A DNA stretch of 64,000 nucleotides from Ruminococcaceae bacterium KH2T8 (lineage in GTDB: Bacteria; Bacillota; Clostridia; Saccharofermentanales; Saccharofermentanaceae), in the NCBI GenBank assembly GCA_900111435.1, contig FOIY01000004.1, positions 62,001-126,000 of the forward strand, given 5' to 3'. The notes below the pieces were generated by a model. The model was not told the DNA's origin and did no database searches. It was given only the letters and a program-made list of their open reading frames with translations. Within the stretch, counting starts at the first letter, position 1. Each line of letters opens with the position of its first letter. This document shows positions 16,157 to 25,252 of the stretch, piece after piece. The position numbers were made by a program, and so were the translations under genes.

Positions 16157-16535
16157 TATTTACCTTGGCTGCATAATTGAATGACTCACCGTTACATTGA
16201 AAAGAAACTTCACATGTTCCGCTCCCTTTCTCAACGGTCTTATCTGAAACATTAATATCTACATTGTTAAAAGACAACTCTCCAAGCGAAAGGTTTTGAA
16301 GTATATTAAGGAAATCATCGTAACCTAAACCCTCAAAATCTGTATGAACTGCATCAGAGAACTGAACAGAGAATAATAGAAAGGTTACAATCCCTTCTTC
16401 TCCCACGTCTTCAAGCATATCCGGGGGGTATCTTTTTATGAACTCTATTGCAGTAGCTTCATCTGTTTCAACTGTTAATCCGGCTTCTTTTATTTTCGGA
16501 TAATACTCTTTTACTAGCGCTTCCAGATCAATCAC
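16050..16535 (-). CDS. Uncharacterised protein, probably 3'-truncated
   Basis: I do not recognise the family. The first 130 residues are acidic and helical with a regular pattern (LEALVKEYYPKIKEAGLTVE ...), then strands with SFNYAAKVNNDWFD. After that the frame continues into sequence that is a different reading of the HATPase remnant, so the last 30 residues are probably not original. The GTG start at 16535 has GGGGAGG 9 nt before it. Confidence 0.5.
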   Translation of the reverse strand: MIDLEALVKEYYPKIKEAGLTVETDEATAIEFIKRYPPDMLEDVGEEGIVTFLLFSVQFSDAVHTDFEGLGYDDFLNILQNLSLGELSFNNVDINVSDKTVEKGSGTCEVSFQCNGESFNYAAKVNNDWFDTEFISWCSTERGYSQCILPCRLFSQVRYQN

Positions 16536-16608
16536 CTATTCATGCCTCCCCATAGCTGGTTTTCCTGTTGATTATCCCGGCTAAGAAACCCAATAGCCAT
16601 TTTTTACT

Positions 16609-17340
16609 TCATTTGAATAGTACCATATACAGATAGCATCCACCCACTGAGATCACATTGCTCATACTGTGCATTATCATCGGATAGATAACGCTTTTCG
16701 ATCTTATAAAGGTATATCCGTAAAGGACTCCAAGTACAAAAGCATAACAGACCTGGAACCATGGAACCCGGAAAGCGAATACGTCAATATGTGCAATACC
16801 AAACAGAGCAGCTGCGCTGATAACGGCTATGGCCCTGTCTCTTTTACTGTCAGGATCAAGCACAGTTAACAGTACGGCTATGGGAAGCGACCTGAAAAGG
16901 ATCTCTTCTGACGGGCCGGATAAAAGCAGTTGGAAACCCAACGTCCCCGACACATTAACGGCATTCAGCGCATAATCATATGTGCTTATGATATTGGTAA
17001 AAGAGCCGATAATATAGACAACGAGGTAATAAACCGTTATTGCCAGGCAAAAGAGCAAAGTGTCTTTCAGACCTTTGGAATCCACTCGTGGGCGGAGGTT
17101 AAATCCTTCTGTCTTCTTTGCCTTCCAAATGATAAAGATCAATGCCAAAGCACAGAGCATCTGAATTATGTGATGCACTGCCACCTGAGCAAACAGGTTG
17201 TCAGGATCCAAAGATGAATAATCAAACAGCTGAGAGATCAAAAAACCGAGGCGGCTGAATAATAACTGGACGGCAAACAGCGCCACGATAAAAATGGCTG
17301 TAATAACATATTTGGATTTTCGCTTTGATCCTGCTCCCAT
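16609..17340 (-). CDS. CPBP-family intramembrane glutamic protease
   Basis: The 243-residue protein has about seven membrane helices and all CPBP motifs: EEILFR (E145, E146, R150), FGIAH (H184) and HSMSN (H224, N228). It is shorter than the one at 1302-2171 and only distantly similar. CPBP proteins on mobile or accessory DNA often protect against bacteriocins, but no bacteriocin gene is nearby. GAGG lies 6 nt before the ATG. Its transcript should begin with the repeated promoter/hairpin cassette at 17364-17446. Confidence 0.88.
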   Translation of the reverse strand: MGAGSKRKSKYVITAIFIVALFAVQLLFSRLGFLISQLFDYSSLDPDNLFAQVAVHHIIQMLCALALIFIIWKAKKTEGFNLRPRVDSKGLKDTLLFCLAITVYYLVVYIIGSFTNIISTYDYALNAVNVSGTLGFQLLLSGPSEEILFRSLPIAVLLTVLDPDSKRDRAIAVISAAALFGIAHIDVFAFRVPWFQVCYAFVLGVLYGYTFIRSKSVIYPMIMHSMSNVISVGGCYLYMVLFK

Positions 17341-17363
17341 ATGTTCCTCAAAACTGATGATTT

Positions 17364-17446
17364 TCTTGACTAAGGGATCATTCCCTCAGACGAGATAATT
17401 ATATCATCCGGGTTAAGTTCTCTTGATAACTTTTTGAGCTGCAAAT
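17364..17446 (-). promoter_or_regulatory. Repeated extended -10 promoter with 5' hairpin, copy 3
   Basis: On the minus strand TGATATAAT (17406-17398) is followed by the 8-bp stem (17389-17370) with loop ATGA and the AGTCAAGAAAAT tail. The 37 bp upstream of the -10 are the same as in copy 1 at 9.3 kb. Confidence 0.7.
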
Positions 17447-17501
17447 CTAGTCTACCTATGACTACGGGAGGACTTCTGAAAAATACATATCGCTGATTTT
17501 G

Positions 17502-17580
17502 GTTGGCTATTTGTTGGCTTAAAAAACTGAAACGCCCTATTTTAGGGCATTTCCAGGGTTTTGCAATTATTCGAGTTCGA
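17502..17580. repeat. guaA 3'-end segment repeated at 13.8 kb (attachment-site candidate)
   Basis: Two GTTGGC boxes (17502-17507, 17513-17518) 11 bp apart, GGCTTAAA, the guaA terminator and the last codons of guaA recur in imperfect form at 13760-13845. A similar GTTGGC pair, also 11 bp apart, lies at 15516-15532. Confidence 0.6.
17521..17553 (-). terminator. guaA terminator
   Basis: GAAATGCCCT and AGGGCGTTTC pair (one G-U pair) around a 5-nt loop, followed on the minus strand by a U-run. It starts 14 nt after the guaA stop codon. Confidence 0.88.
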
Positions 17581-19108
17581 TCGTTGCCGGGGGCTTACCC
17601 GTGCAGTCGTACATGACTCTGTTTATTCCCTTTACTTCATTTACGATCCTGCTCGTAACCTTGTTTATAAGGGACCAGGGAAGCTCTGCCGCTTCTGCCG
17701 TCATGAAGTCAGTTGTAGTCACTGCTCTTAAGACACAAGCATAATCGTATGTTCTCTCGTCACCCATGCAGCCTACGGATCTCATGTTGGAGAGAGCTGC
17801 GAAGTACTGATTAGCTGTCTTGTCGAAGCCTGCGTTAGCCATCTCTTCTCTGAAGATAGCATCTGCATCCTGTACGAGCTTGACCTTCTCGGCTGTTACT
17901 TCACCGATGATACGGATAGCAAGTCCGGGACCGGGGAAAGGCTGACGGAATACGAGATTCTCGGGGATTCCGAGCTCGAGTCCTGCCTTTCTGACTTCAT
18001 CCTTGAAGAGGAGTCTCAAGGGTTCGATGATCTCCTTGAAGTCTACGCAGTCGGGAAGTCCGCCTACGTTGTGGTGAGACTTGATAACGGCGCTCTTGCC
18101 AAGACCCGACTCGATAACGTCAGGATAGATAGTACCCTGTACGAGGAAATCTACGGCACCGATCTTCTTAGCCTCTTCCTCAAATACACGGATGAACTCC
18201 TCACCGATGATCTTTCTCTTTCTCTCAGGCTCTTCTACACCTGCGAGCTTATCGTAGAATCTCTGCTGAGCATTTACTCTAATGAAGTTAAGATCGTAGT
18301 GACCATTGGGGCCGAATACAGCCTCTACCTCATCACCCTCATTCTTACGAAGGAGACCGTGGTCTACGAATACACAAGTGAGCTGCTTACCTACCGCCTT
18401 GGAAAGGAGTACTGCAGCTACGGATGAATCAACACCGCCGGAGAGTGCACAGAGAACCTTACCGCTTCCTACCTTCTCGCGGATCTCCTTGATGGATGTC
18501 TCTACGAAGGAATCCATCTTCCAGTCGCATTCGCACTTACATGCGATCTTGAGGAAGTTCTCGAGCATCTTATTACCTTCAGCGGTATGAGATACCTCGG
18601 GATGGAACTGTACACAGTAAAGTCCCTTCTCTACATTTTCTGCTGCAGCTACGGGACATACGGGAGTAGTACCGGTGATGGTAAATCCGGGAGCGGGCTC
18701 TGCGATATAGACAGTGTGGCTCATCCAGCAGACCGTCTTCTCAGATACGCCCTTAAATAAAGTAGTATTATTATCTACGTCAACTTCTGTATGACCGTAT
18801 TCTCTGACGGGAGCCTTTGCGACCTTACCGCCGAGGAGGTAGTTCATGAGCTGAGCGCCGTAGCAGATACCGAGTACGGGGATACCGAGCTCGAAGATCT
18901 CCTTGTCGCACTTGGGAGCATCCTCGTCAGTAACGGTGCTGGGACCGCCTGTAAAGATGATTCCCTTGGGGTTCATCTCCTTGATCTTCTCGATAGGCAT
19001 ATTGTAAGGATGAACCTCACAGTATACGTTCAATTCTCTTACTCGTCTTGCGATGAGCTGGTTGTACTGACCTCCGAAGTCAAGTACAAGGATCATTTCT
19101 TTTTTCAT
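17567..19108 (-). CDS. guaA: GMP synthase (glutamine-hydrolysing)
   Basis: The 513-residue enzyme converts XMP, glutamine and ATP to GMP. The N-terminal class I amidotransferase domain has GICYGAQLM with the catalytic cysteine near residue 82 and the partner QFHPEVSHT near residue 170. The ATP-pyrophosphatase domain has the [10 protein letters not shown] loop near residue 226, and the dimerisation domain ends KPPATIELE. Length is normal. It is the last gene of a purA-lipoprotein-guaA run with gaps of 35 and 38 nt, so AMP and GMP branches appear to share a transcript. Its 3' end seems to have served as an integration site. Confidence 0.98.
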   Translation of the reverse strand: MKKEMILVLDFGGQYNQLIARRVRELNVYCEVHPYNMPIEKIKEMNPKGIIFTGGPSTVTDEDAPKCDKEIFELGIPVLGICYGAQLMNYLLGGKVAKAPVREYGHTEVDVDNNTTLFKGVSEKTVCWMSHTVYIAEPAPGFTITGTTPVCPVAAAENVEKGLYCVQFHPEVSHTAEGNKMLENFLKIACKCECDWKMDSFVETSIKEIREKVGSGKVLCALSGGVDSSVAAVLLSKAVGKQLTCVFVDHGLLRKNEGDEVEAVFGPNGHYDLNFIRVNAQQRFYDKLAGVEEPERKRKIIGEEFIRVFEEEAKKIGAVDFLVQGTIYPDVIESGLGKSAVIKSHHNVGGLPDCVDFKEIIEPLRLLFKDEVRKAGLELGIPENLVFRQPFPGPGLAIRIIGEVTAEKVKLVQDADAIFREEMANAGFDKTANQYFAALSNMRSVGCMGDERTYDYACVLRAVTTTDFMTAEAAELPWSLINKVTSRIVNEVKGINRVMYDCTGKPPATIELE

Positions 19109-19146
19109 ATAAGCCTCCTTGCTGCAGATGAACGATCGATATCGTC

Positions 19147-20802
19147 TTAAGTCTCTTCTGTTGTTTCCTCTGTCTCCGAAGTCTCCTCGGTGCTCTCGCC
19201 TTCGCCTTCTTCTCCGGCCTCGGCCTCACCCTCTTCGTTTTCTTCGGCAGCGTCTTCTTCCGCCTCTTCCTCTTCTTCTTCAGGTACCGGGATACTGATG
19301 ATCACCGTGGCAAGAACTGATTCACCATCCTCGTCAAATACCGTAACAGTATATGTTCCACCCATTTCGAACTCATCTTCCGTGAGATCTACCGTGAGAT
19401 ACATATCGTCTCCGCCGTCCTCGGCAATTCCCGCTTCACCCGAGACTGTCTCGGACTCGCCTTCCGCGGGCTCTCTTAAGACCTCGTAATCGAACTGTGT
19501 TCCCTGATCGTAGAAACCCCATGTCGTTACTCTGATGAGGATTCCGTCATCCTTTACTTCATATCCGAAATCGTAGCAGTTATCTCCGCCTTCGTACTCA
19601 ACCGTGATACTACTGTCGAGCTCGAAGCTGTATCTTCCCGTTATCTCGCTGTACTGATCCTGTGTGATGATCTCTTCGTCGAGCAGGGACTGCGCCGCAA
19701 GAGGGATATAAGTCTCTGATATCTCTTCGTCGTAGAGAAGCGACTCGGGTGTATCCAGAAGTATGATGCCTTCGCTCGTACTGTCGAACATGGCACTCTT
19801 ATTTCCGGCTTCGTCTACCGAAACGATGACCGATATCTCGAAAGGTCCTACACCTGCAGTTGCGAGCTTGGTGATAAGAGCGTCGTAGATGACCGCGGGA
19901 TCGAATTCGGTACCGTTAACGGCCGAGTCGATAGCCGCAGCGTAGATGCCGATCATGGTCGCTTCGTCATTTGTCATATCAGTCTTGGCATCAGCGACAT
20001 CAGGAGCCGTACCCGTAAGTGTAACGAGAACGCTCGTCTCATCGAGAGCCGATACCGAAGTCTCGTAATCGAAATCCGAAAGGACCTCCGCATAGAGTTC
20101 AGCTGCCTTATCTGCAGCGCCTTCGGGAAGAGAATTCCTCATATCTTCATCAAGGAAAGTACCCGTAGGATCCGTGCAGATCTCCGCTGCCGCATCGATA
20201 TCACCGTCGGCGATAAGGTTTATGAAAGAATCTGCAACCGCCGTAGCCTCGGCATCGGAGATAGCCTTTACTTCCATATTCTTACCGACACCGGCGATAA
20301 AGTTAGCCGTTGTCTCAGTCGAATCGGCACATACGAGCCATTCGCCGAATTCATATACGAAGTTGACTGTGATAGTTGATTCCGTCTTCTGGGAATAGTT
20401 AGAGATAGCATCGAGGAGCTCCATCTTGCTGTAGCCCTGAGCCTCCTCTGAAGCAGCGAGCGCCTCAAGATCAGGCATTATGAACACGATATCCGCACTT
20501 CCGACGGCTTCCTTCGTATTTCCCTGAACATTTCTGATCTCAAAAGAAGATGCGGACATCACAGTCTCGAAGATCTCACGCTGTAGATCTGATTCTTCGA
20601 GTGTGCTGACCGCATTATGACCGGGCTCCATATGTCGTGTCTGTGCATCGACATCGTAGTCCTTGATCGCCTGAGCATATATCTCAGCCGCTGCCGTTAT
20701 CTCGGATCTTGCTTTGCCTCCGAAGAGAGAACACCCGGCAACACAGACCGCCACCATAGCCGCAATCAAAAATATAGTTACAGCTCTGATGCCGTTTCTC
20801 AT
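19147..20802 (-). CDS. Large lipoprotein with an acidic C-terminal tail
   Basis: The signal peptide ends in the lipobox VAGC (Cys near residue 24). The 551-residue protein has two similar helical modules of about 130 residues ([13 protein letters not shown] and [17 protein letters not shown] regions, each followed by beta strands). A beta-rich domain follows, then a tail of about 50 residues almost entirely Glu, Ala, Gly, Ser and Thr. It is probably anchored outside the membrane, and the tail may span the cell wall. It resembles DUF5105-type clostridial lipoproteins. Its place between purA and guaA is unexplained. Confidence 0.75.
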   Translation of the reverse strand: MRNGIRAVTIFLIAAMVAVCVAGCSLFGGKARSEITAAAEIYAQAIKDYDVDAQTRHMEPGHNAVSTLEESDLQREIFETVMSASSFEIRNVQGNTKEAVGSADIVFIMPDLEALAASEEAQGYSKMELLDAISNYSQKTESTITVNFVYEFGEWLVCADSTETTANFIAGVGKNMEVKAISDAEATAVADSFINLIADGDIDAAAEICTDPTGTFLDEDMRNSLPEGAADKAAELYAEVLSDFDYETSVSALDETSVLVTLTGTAPDVADAKTDMTNDEATMIGIYAAAIDSAVNGTEFDPAVIYDALITKLATAGVGPFEISVIVSVDEAGNKSAMFDSTSEGIILLDTPESLLYDEEISETYIPLAAQSLLDEEIITQDQYSEITGRYSFELDSSITVEYEGGDNCYDFGYEVKDDGILIRVTTWGFYDQGTQFDYEVLREPAEGESETVSGEAGIAEDGGDDMYLTVDLTEDEFEMGGTYTVTVFDEDGESVLATVIISIPVPEEEEEEAEEDAAEENEEGEAEAGEEGEGESTEETSETEETTEET

Positions 20803-20837
20803 GTTACCCTTTTCTCCTTAAGATTGTTCTCCCGCTA

Positions 20838-22112
20838 TTATCTGTGAATGATCTCTTCTCTCTTGGGACCTGTGGACACGATAGAGATGTGTACGCCGAT
20901 CTCCTTCTCGATGAAGAGTACATAGTCCTGAGCCTCCTTGGGAAGCTTATCGAAATCTGTGATACCTCTGATATCGCACTTCCATCCGGGAACCGTTACC
21001 CATACGGGCTTTGATCTGTCGAGCTTTGTGGGATTAGGGAAATCCTTTGTAACTACGCCGTCGATCTCGTAACCGATACATACGGGGATCTCATCGAGGT
21101 AACCGAGGCAGTCGATATTCGTAAGAGCAACCTCTGTAGCACCCTGTACCTGACATCCGTATCTAGTAGCTACTGCATCGAACCAGCCGACTCTTCTCGG
21201 ACGGCCTGTCGTAGCACCGTACTCACCCTTGTCTCCGCCTCTGTCACGAAGCTCCTTTGCCTTCTCCTCGTCGAGGATCTCACTTACGAAAGCACCTGCA
21301 CCTACTGCAGAAGAGTAAGCCTTAACTACCGTAACTATATCCTTGATCTCGTAAGGAGGGATACCTGCGCCTACTGCACCGTATCCTGCGAGAGTAGAGG
21401 AAGATGTGACCATGGGATAGATACCGTGATCGGGATCCTTCATTGAACCGAGCTGACCCTCGAGGAGGATCTTCTTGCCGGACTTGATAGCGTCGTGGAG
21501 GAATGTCTGAGTATCAGCTACGAAAGGCTTGATGATCTCGGCATACTCGCAAAGCTCATTGTAGAGAGCTTCTGCATCAAGTGCTTCCTTATGGTAAAGG
21601 TGAACGATAAGAGCATTCTTGATCTCAAGTACTCTTTCGATCTTTTCCTTGAGAGCTTCCTTCTCAAAGAGCTCACAGACCTGGAAGCCGATCTTAGCGT
21701 ACTTATCGGAATAGAAAGGAGCGATACCGGACTTTGTGGATCCGAAAGCCTTTCCTCCGAGTCTTTCCTCCTCGAGCTGATCGAAGAGAACGTGATAAGG
21801 CATTATGATCTGAGCTCTGTCGGATACGAGGATCTTGGGGTTCAAGCCTCTCTCCTTGATCTCGTTATATTCCTTAATGAATTTCTTTATATCGAGAGCA
21901 ACACCGTTACCGATGATGTTTACGATATTCTCGTGGCAGACACCGGACGGCATGAGGTGAAGAGCAAATCTTCCATGCTCGTTGATGATCGTGTGTCCTG
22001 CGTTAGCACCGCCTTGAAAGCGGATAACGATATCTGATTCGTTAGCGAGAAGATCGGTGATCTTACCTTTTCCTTCATCGCCCCAGTTTGCACCTACAAT
22101 TGCCTTGACCAT
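20838..22112 (-). CDS. purA: Adenylosuccinate synthase
   Basis: The 424-residue enzyme catalyses the GTP-dependent joining of IMP and aspartate on the way to AMP. GANWGDEGKGK at the N-terminus is the family GTP-binding loop; GGANAGHTI and the GTTGRPRR-like segment GATTGRPRRVGWFD are also present. The ATG at 22112 is chosen because CAGGAGG lies 6 nt upstream; an in-frame upstream extension is not homologous. It heads the purA-lipoprotein-guaA run. Confidence 0.97.
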   Translation of the reverse strand: MVKAIVGANWGDEGKGKITDLLANESDIVIRFQGGANAGHTIINEHGRFALHLMPSGVCHENIVNIIGNGVALDIKKFIKEYNEIKERGLNPKILVSDRAQIIMPYHVLFDQLEEERLGGKAFGSTKSGIAPFYSDKYAKIGFQVCELFEKEALKEKIERVLEIKNALIVHLYHKEALDAEALYNELCEYAEIIKPFVADTQTFLHDAIKSGKKILLEGQLGSMKDPDHGIYPMVTSSSTLAGYGAVGAGIPPYEIKDIVTVVKAYSSAVGAGAFVSEILDEEKAKELRDRGGDKGEYGATTGRPRRVGWFDAVATRYGCQVQGATEVALTNIDCLGYLDEIPVCIGYEIDGVVTKDFPNPTKLDRSKPVWVTVPGWKCDIRGITDFDKLPKEAQDYVLFIEKEIGVHISIVSTGPKREEIIHR

Positions 22113-22196
22113 GCGCCACCTCCTGAAATTGACCGAAGGTATTATAATAAATATATAGCGTGATTTCAATTGGCGAATGTGTGAAAGGATAATGAA

Positions 22197-22955
22197 TCAG
22201 ATCATCTGTTCTTTGCCGTTTTCAATATAAGAAAGCGCCAATTCCCTGGCTTTCTTCTCCATGGTATCGTCCAAAACGGGCAGCTGATAGTCCTCACCGA
22301 GGCGCTTTTTGAGCGCGGTTTCTATAAGAAGATCCGTGATCTCGGGGTTCTTGGGAAGAAGGCTGCCGTGAGAATAAGTTCCGAAAGTGTTCTTGTAATG
22401 AACTCCTTCCATGCCGTCCTTACCGTTATTTCCGTGACCCGTGATGACCTTCATGAATGGCTTTATGCCTTCACCGAGATAAGTCCTTCCGCTATGGTTC
22501 TCAAAGCCTGCTATCTTTACCTTTTCGCCTGACGGGAGCTCGAGTTCATAGACCGTATCGTTTATGAATCTCTCCTTCTCGCCCTCTGTATAGTAATCGA
22601 TGGCACCAAGGCACTCGAGCATATTGCCGTCGTGCTCCTTGTAGTACTTTCCGAGCATCTGGTAGCCGCCGCAGATCGTAAGGAATACCTTGCCGTCTTC
22701 GATCATGTCCTTTATAAGGGACCCCTTGTTCTTTACAAGATCGTCCTTCATTATGTTCTGCTCGCTGTCCTGTCCGCCCCCGAGAAAGCAGATGTCGAGC
22801 TTTGACGGATCGACCTTATCGCCTACCGATATCTGCTCCACTTCGACGTCAAATCCCCTGTTTGCGGCTCTTCTGTAGAGCGCGAGGACGTTACCCCTGT
22901 CGCCGTAGAGGTTCAAAAGATCAGGATAGAAATGTCCGATTACGAGCTTTGTCAT
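22197..22955 (-). CDS. gatD: Lipid II isoglutaminyl synthase, glutamine amidotransferase subunit
   Basis: The 252-residue protein is a class I glutamine amidotransferase of the CobB/CobQ type: NLYGDRGNV near residue 15, FLGGGQDSEQ, the nucleophile segment ICGGYQMLG near residue 94 and GTYSHGSLLPKNP with the histidine. GatD supplies ammonia to MurT, which converts the D-Glu of lipid II to D-isoglutamine. The gene follows murT with a 1-nt gap. The modification matters for peptidoglycan cross-linking in Gram-positive bacteria. Confidence 0.95.
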   Translation of the reverse strand: MTKLVIGHFYPDLLNLYGDRGNVLALYRRAANRGFDVEVEQISVGDKVDPSKLDICFLGGGQDSEQNIMKDDLVKNKGSLIKDMIEDGKVFLTICGGYQMLGKYYKEHDGNMLECLGAIDYYTEGEKERFINDTVYELELPSGEKVKIAGFENHSGRTYLGEGIKPFMKVITGHGNNGKDGMEGVHYKNTFGTYSHGSLLPKNPEITDLLIETALKKRLGEDYQLPVLDDTMEKKARELALSYIENGKEQMI

Positions 22956-22956
22956 A

Positions 22957-24411
22957 TTATTTCCAGAAGTCCTTTATTCCGAGTTCTCTTACGAGTCTTC
23001 CGCGCAGGTCAAGCATCGATGTGTAGTTGGGAAGCACATAGACACACTTACCGGCAGGGCACTCGTCCAATGCTTTCCTGAGCATCTCCATGACGCGGCT
23101 CATGTCACCGCTGTCCTTGACCTTTCTGCCCGCATATTCCACGCGAAGCAGCATATCTCCGTATCTTTGACCCGACACATATATATCTTCGGGAAGGTCT
23201 TCGGCCTTGCTCTCAAAGTCGACATCCCAGATCCAGGAGACATCCTTACCATCGGCGATATTGCTGTTAAGAAGCAGCATCAAGGCCGCCTTATCCTCGC
23301 TCTCGCATACGAAAGACAGCGATCTGTCGAGTCCTACGGGGTTCTTAACGAGAAGGATACAGAGATTCTTATCTCCAACCTTTATCTTTTCCATACGTCC
23401 GAAAGCGGCCTTTACGTTCTCTTCAGCCTTTACCGCAGCCTTAAAGAGCTCTGCCGAACCTTCGCTTTTTCCCTCGATTCTCTCGGTCAGTACCGTCACT
23501 GCGGATACTGCGGCACATGTATTGTAGAGGTTATGGCTTCCGGGGATCTTGAGCTTCATGTCCTCAGTTGTTCCCGTCAGCGAATCCTTAAGAGAGAAAG
23601 GATAATCCTCCTTAGAAGGGTTGTCCTTGAGGTCATAGACCACAGAAAACCTGCATTTCGGAGATACCGCGCCGCACGAAGGGCATACAAAGTCACCGAG
23701 ATGCCCGAAACTTCTGGCTTTGTAGTCATATCTGACATGACATTCGGGACAGTATACTGCATCGGGAGATGCCGGAAGTATGCTCTTCTTGGGCGGATAT
23801 TTCGTATTGTTCATGAGCATGGAATCCTTATCCATACCGAAGAATACGCTCCTCTTTTCCCTGCCCTTACCGAGGGATGCCACGAGTGAATCGTCACTGT
23901 TTATTACGAGGATCGCATCAGTCTTATCAAGTCCGTCAGCGATACAGTCTCTGGTATGAGTGAGCTCACCGTATCTGTCGAGCTGATCTCTGAAAAGGTT
24001 GGTAACTACCGATACCTTCGGAGATATGTCCTTGGCCGTCTTAGCGAAAGCCGCCTCGTCCGTCTCAAGAACATATACGATACCCTTGCTCTCACCTTCG
24101 GGACGGTTTATCTCATCCTTTCCGCAGATAAGTGTAGTAGCGATACCCGAAGCCAGATTGGCTCCCGAGATGTTGTTTATTACGCTGTATCCTTCGTTCA
24201 CGAGCATATCCGAGATCATGTGAGACGTCGTAGTCTTACCGTTCGTACCCGTGATGGTAATGATATTCTTTCCCTTTGCCTTAGAAGCGATAATAGAAGG
24301 AGATATCTTCAGCGCGATCTTACCGGGGAGCGTCGTTGCGCCCTTCCCCATAAGTCTTAATGTCTTTCTTGTGATGACCGCTGCCGCGGAAGCAATATTA
24401 TCCCTGATCAT
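22957..24411 (-). CDS. murT: Lipid II isoglutaminyl synthase, MurT ligase subunit
   Basis: The 484-residue protein is a Mur-ligase relative. ITGTNGKTTTSHM near residue 55 is the ATP-binding loop. A Cys4 zinc ribbon (YCPECHVRYDY ... FVCPSCG, residues 220-250) sits within the central domain, as in MurT. The C-terminal MurT domain (DUF1727) includes NPVGLDRSL. With GatD it amidates lipid II. It overlaps the end of the sortase gene by 14 nt, which indicates one operon. Confidence 0.95.
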   Translation of the reverse strand: MIRDNIASAAAVITRKTLRLMGKGATTLPGKIALKISPSIIASKAKGKNIITITGTNGKTTTSHMISDMLVNEGYSVINNISGANLASGIATTLICGKDEINRPEGESKGIVYVLETDEAAFAKTAKDISPKVSVVTNLFRDQLDRYGELTHTRDCIADGLDKTDAILVINSDDSLVASLGKGREKRSVFFGMDKDSMLMNNTKYPPKKSILPASPDAVYCPECHVRYDYKARSFGHLGDFVCPSCGAVSPKCRFSVVYDLKDNPSKEDYPFSLKDSLTGTTEDMKLKIPGSHNLYNTCAAVSAVTVLTERIEGKSEGSAELFKAAVKAEENVKAAFGRMEKIKVGDKNLCILLVKNPVGLDRSLSFVCESEDKAALMLLLNSNIADGKDVSWIWDVDFESKAEDLPEDIYVSGQRYGDMLLRVEYAGRKVKDSGDMSRVMEMLRKALDECPAGKCVYVLPNYTSMLDLRGRLVRELGIKDFWK

Positions 24412-25144
24412 CTACCAGAGAACCTGAGACGATGAGTCTCATCTTTCCGTTAGCAGTATATGTACATGTTACGAGAGTGATTCTTGCGTCACTATAGTAA
24501 CTTCCCGCGATCCTGGCATCGAGCTCCTCAGCGGAGATGATCTCGATCGTATCGACTTCATATGTATAGACATTACCGTCAACCATCTCAAGTCTTACCA
24601 GATCACCGTATTGAACTTCATCAAGCCTGTTGAACATGCTGCCCGTCTCACGCATATGATGTGCGAGGATAGAGCAGTTGCCGTTCTCTCCGGGCATAAC
24701 GGAATCAGGATAATGACCTGCTCCGTATCTTAATGAAAGGACCGTAGCCTCGTCCCAGACGGGGATCCTGCACTCTATGGACTCGATATCTATAATGCCG
24801 ATACCGTTCAAAGTCGCATATCCGTCCGAAGCGGAAAGCTCGTCCTCGATATTTACCGTACCTTCTATATCGTCTCCGAAATAATCGTAGCCTTCGCCCT
24901 CTATTTCGTTGCCGTTAACGGGGACTACGAAAGTCATCTCGACGTTCGGATCCGTGGAGTTTATCTGGGACTCAATAGCCGAAAGACCTTCATTTACGGC
25001 TTTTTTCCTCATCTTGTTCTTGATCGGATCCACAAGCAGGAGAGCGATACCCGCAATGCAGAGGACAATAGAAACTATAAGGAGGACATTATTGATCCTC
25101 CTCCTCTTTTTCTTTAATTTCTGCTTATGTATAGAATCACGCAT
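24398..25144 (-). CDS. Sortase, class D-like
   Basis: The 248-residue protein has a basic N-terminus, one membrane helix (residues 17-40) and an extracellular sortase domain. SILAHHMRETGSMFNRLDEVQYGD contains the catalytic histidine, TLVTCTY near residue 225 the catalytic cysteine, and RLIVSG near the C-terminus the arginine. Sortases join proteins to the cell wall or to pilus subunits. No sortase substrate lies next to it, so it may be a general housekeeping enzyme. It is the first gene of the srt-murT-gatD operon and diverges from dnaA. Confidence 0.9.
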   Translation of the reverse strand: MRDSIHKQKLKKKRRRINNVLLIVSIVLCIAGIALLLVDPIKNKMRKKAVNEGLSAIESQINSTDPNVEMTFVVPVNGNEIEGEGYDYFGDDIEGTVNIEDELSASDGYATLNGIGIIDIESIECRIPVWDEATVLSLRYGAGHYPDSVMPGENGNCSILAHHMRETGSMFNRLDEVQYGDLVRLEMVDGNVYTYEVDTIEIISAEELDARIAGSYYSDARITLVTCTYTANGKMRLIVSGSLVDDQG

Positions 25145-25252
25145 TTTGTAGAGTTTGTCCCCGTAAGATTCAAAAATATATCGTTATTATAATGCAAAAC
25201 TGTGATATTATGTATGTAATTTTCGCTTAATTCAGGACGGAGGTCTGTAAAC

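Noticed and set aside
20838-24411. Long antisense ORFs opposite purA, gatD and murT
   Set aside because: They are shadows of well-conserved enzymes; none has a ribosome-binding site or sensible composition.
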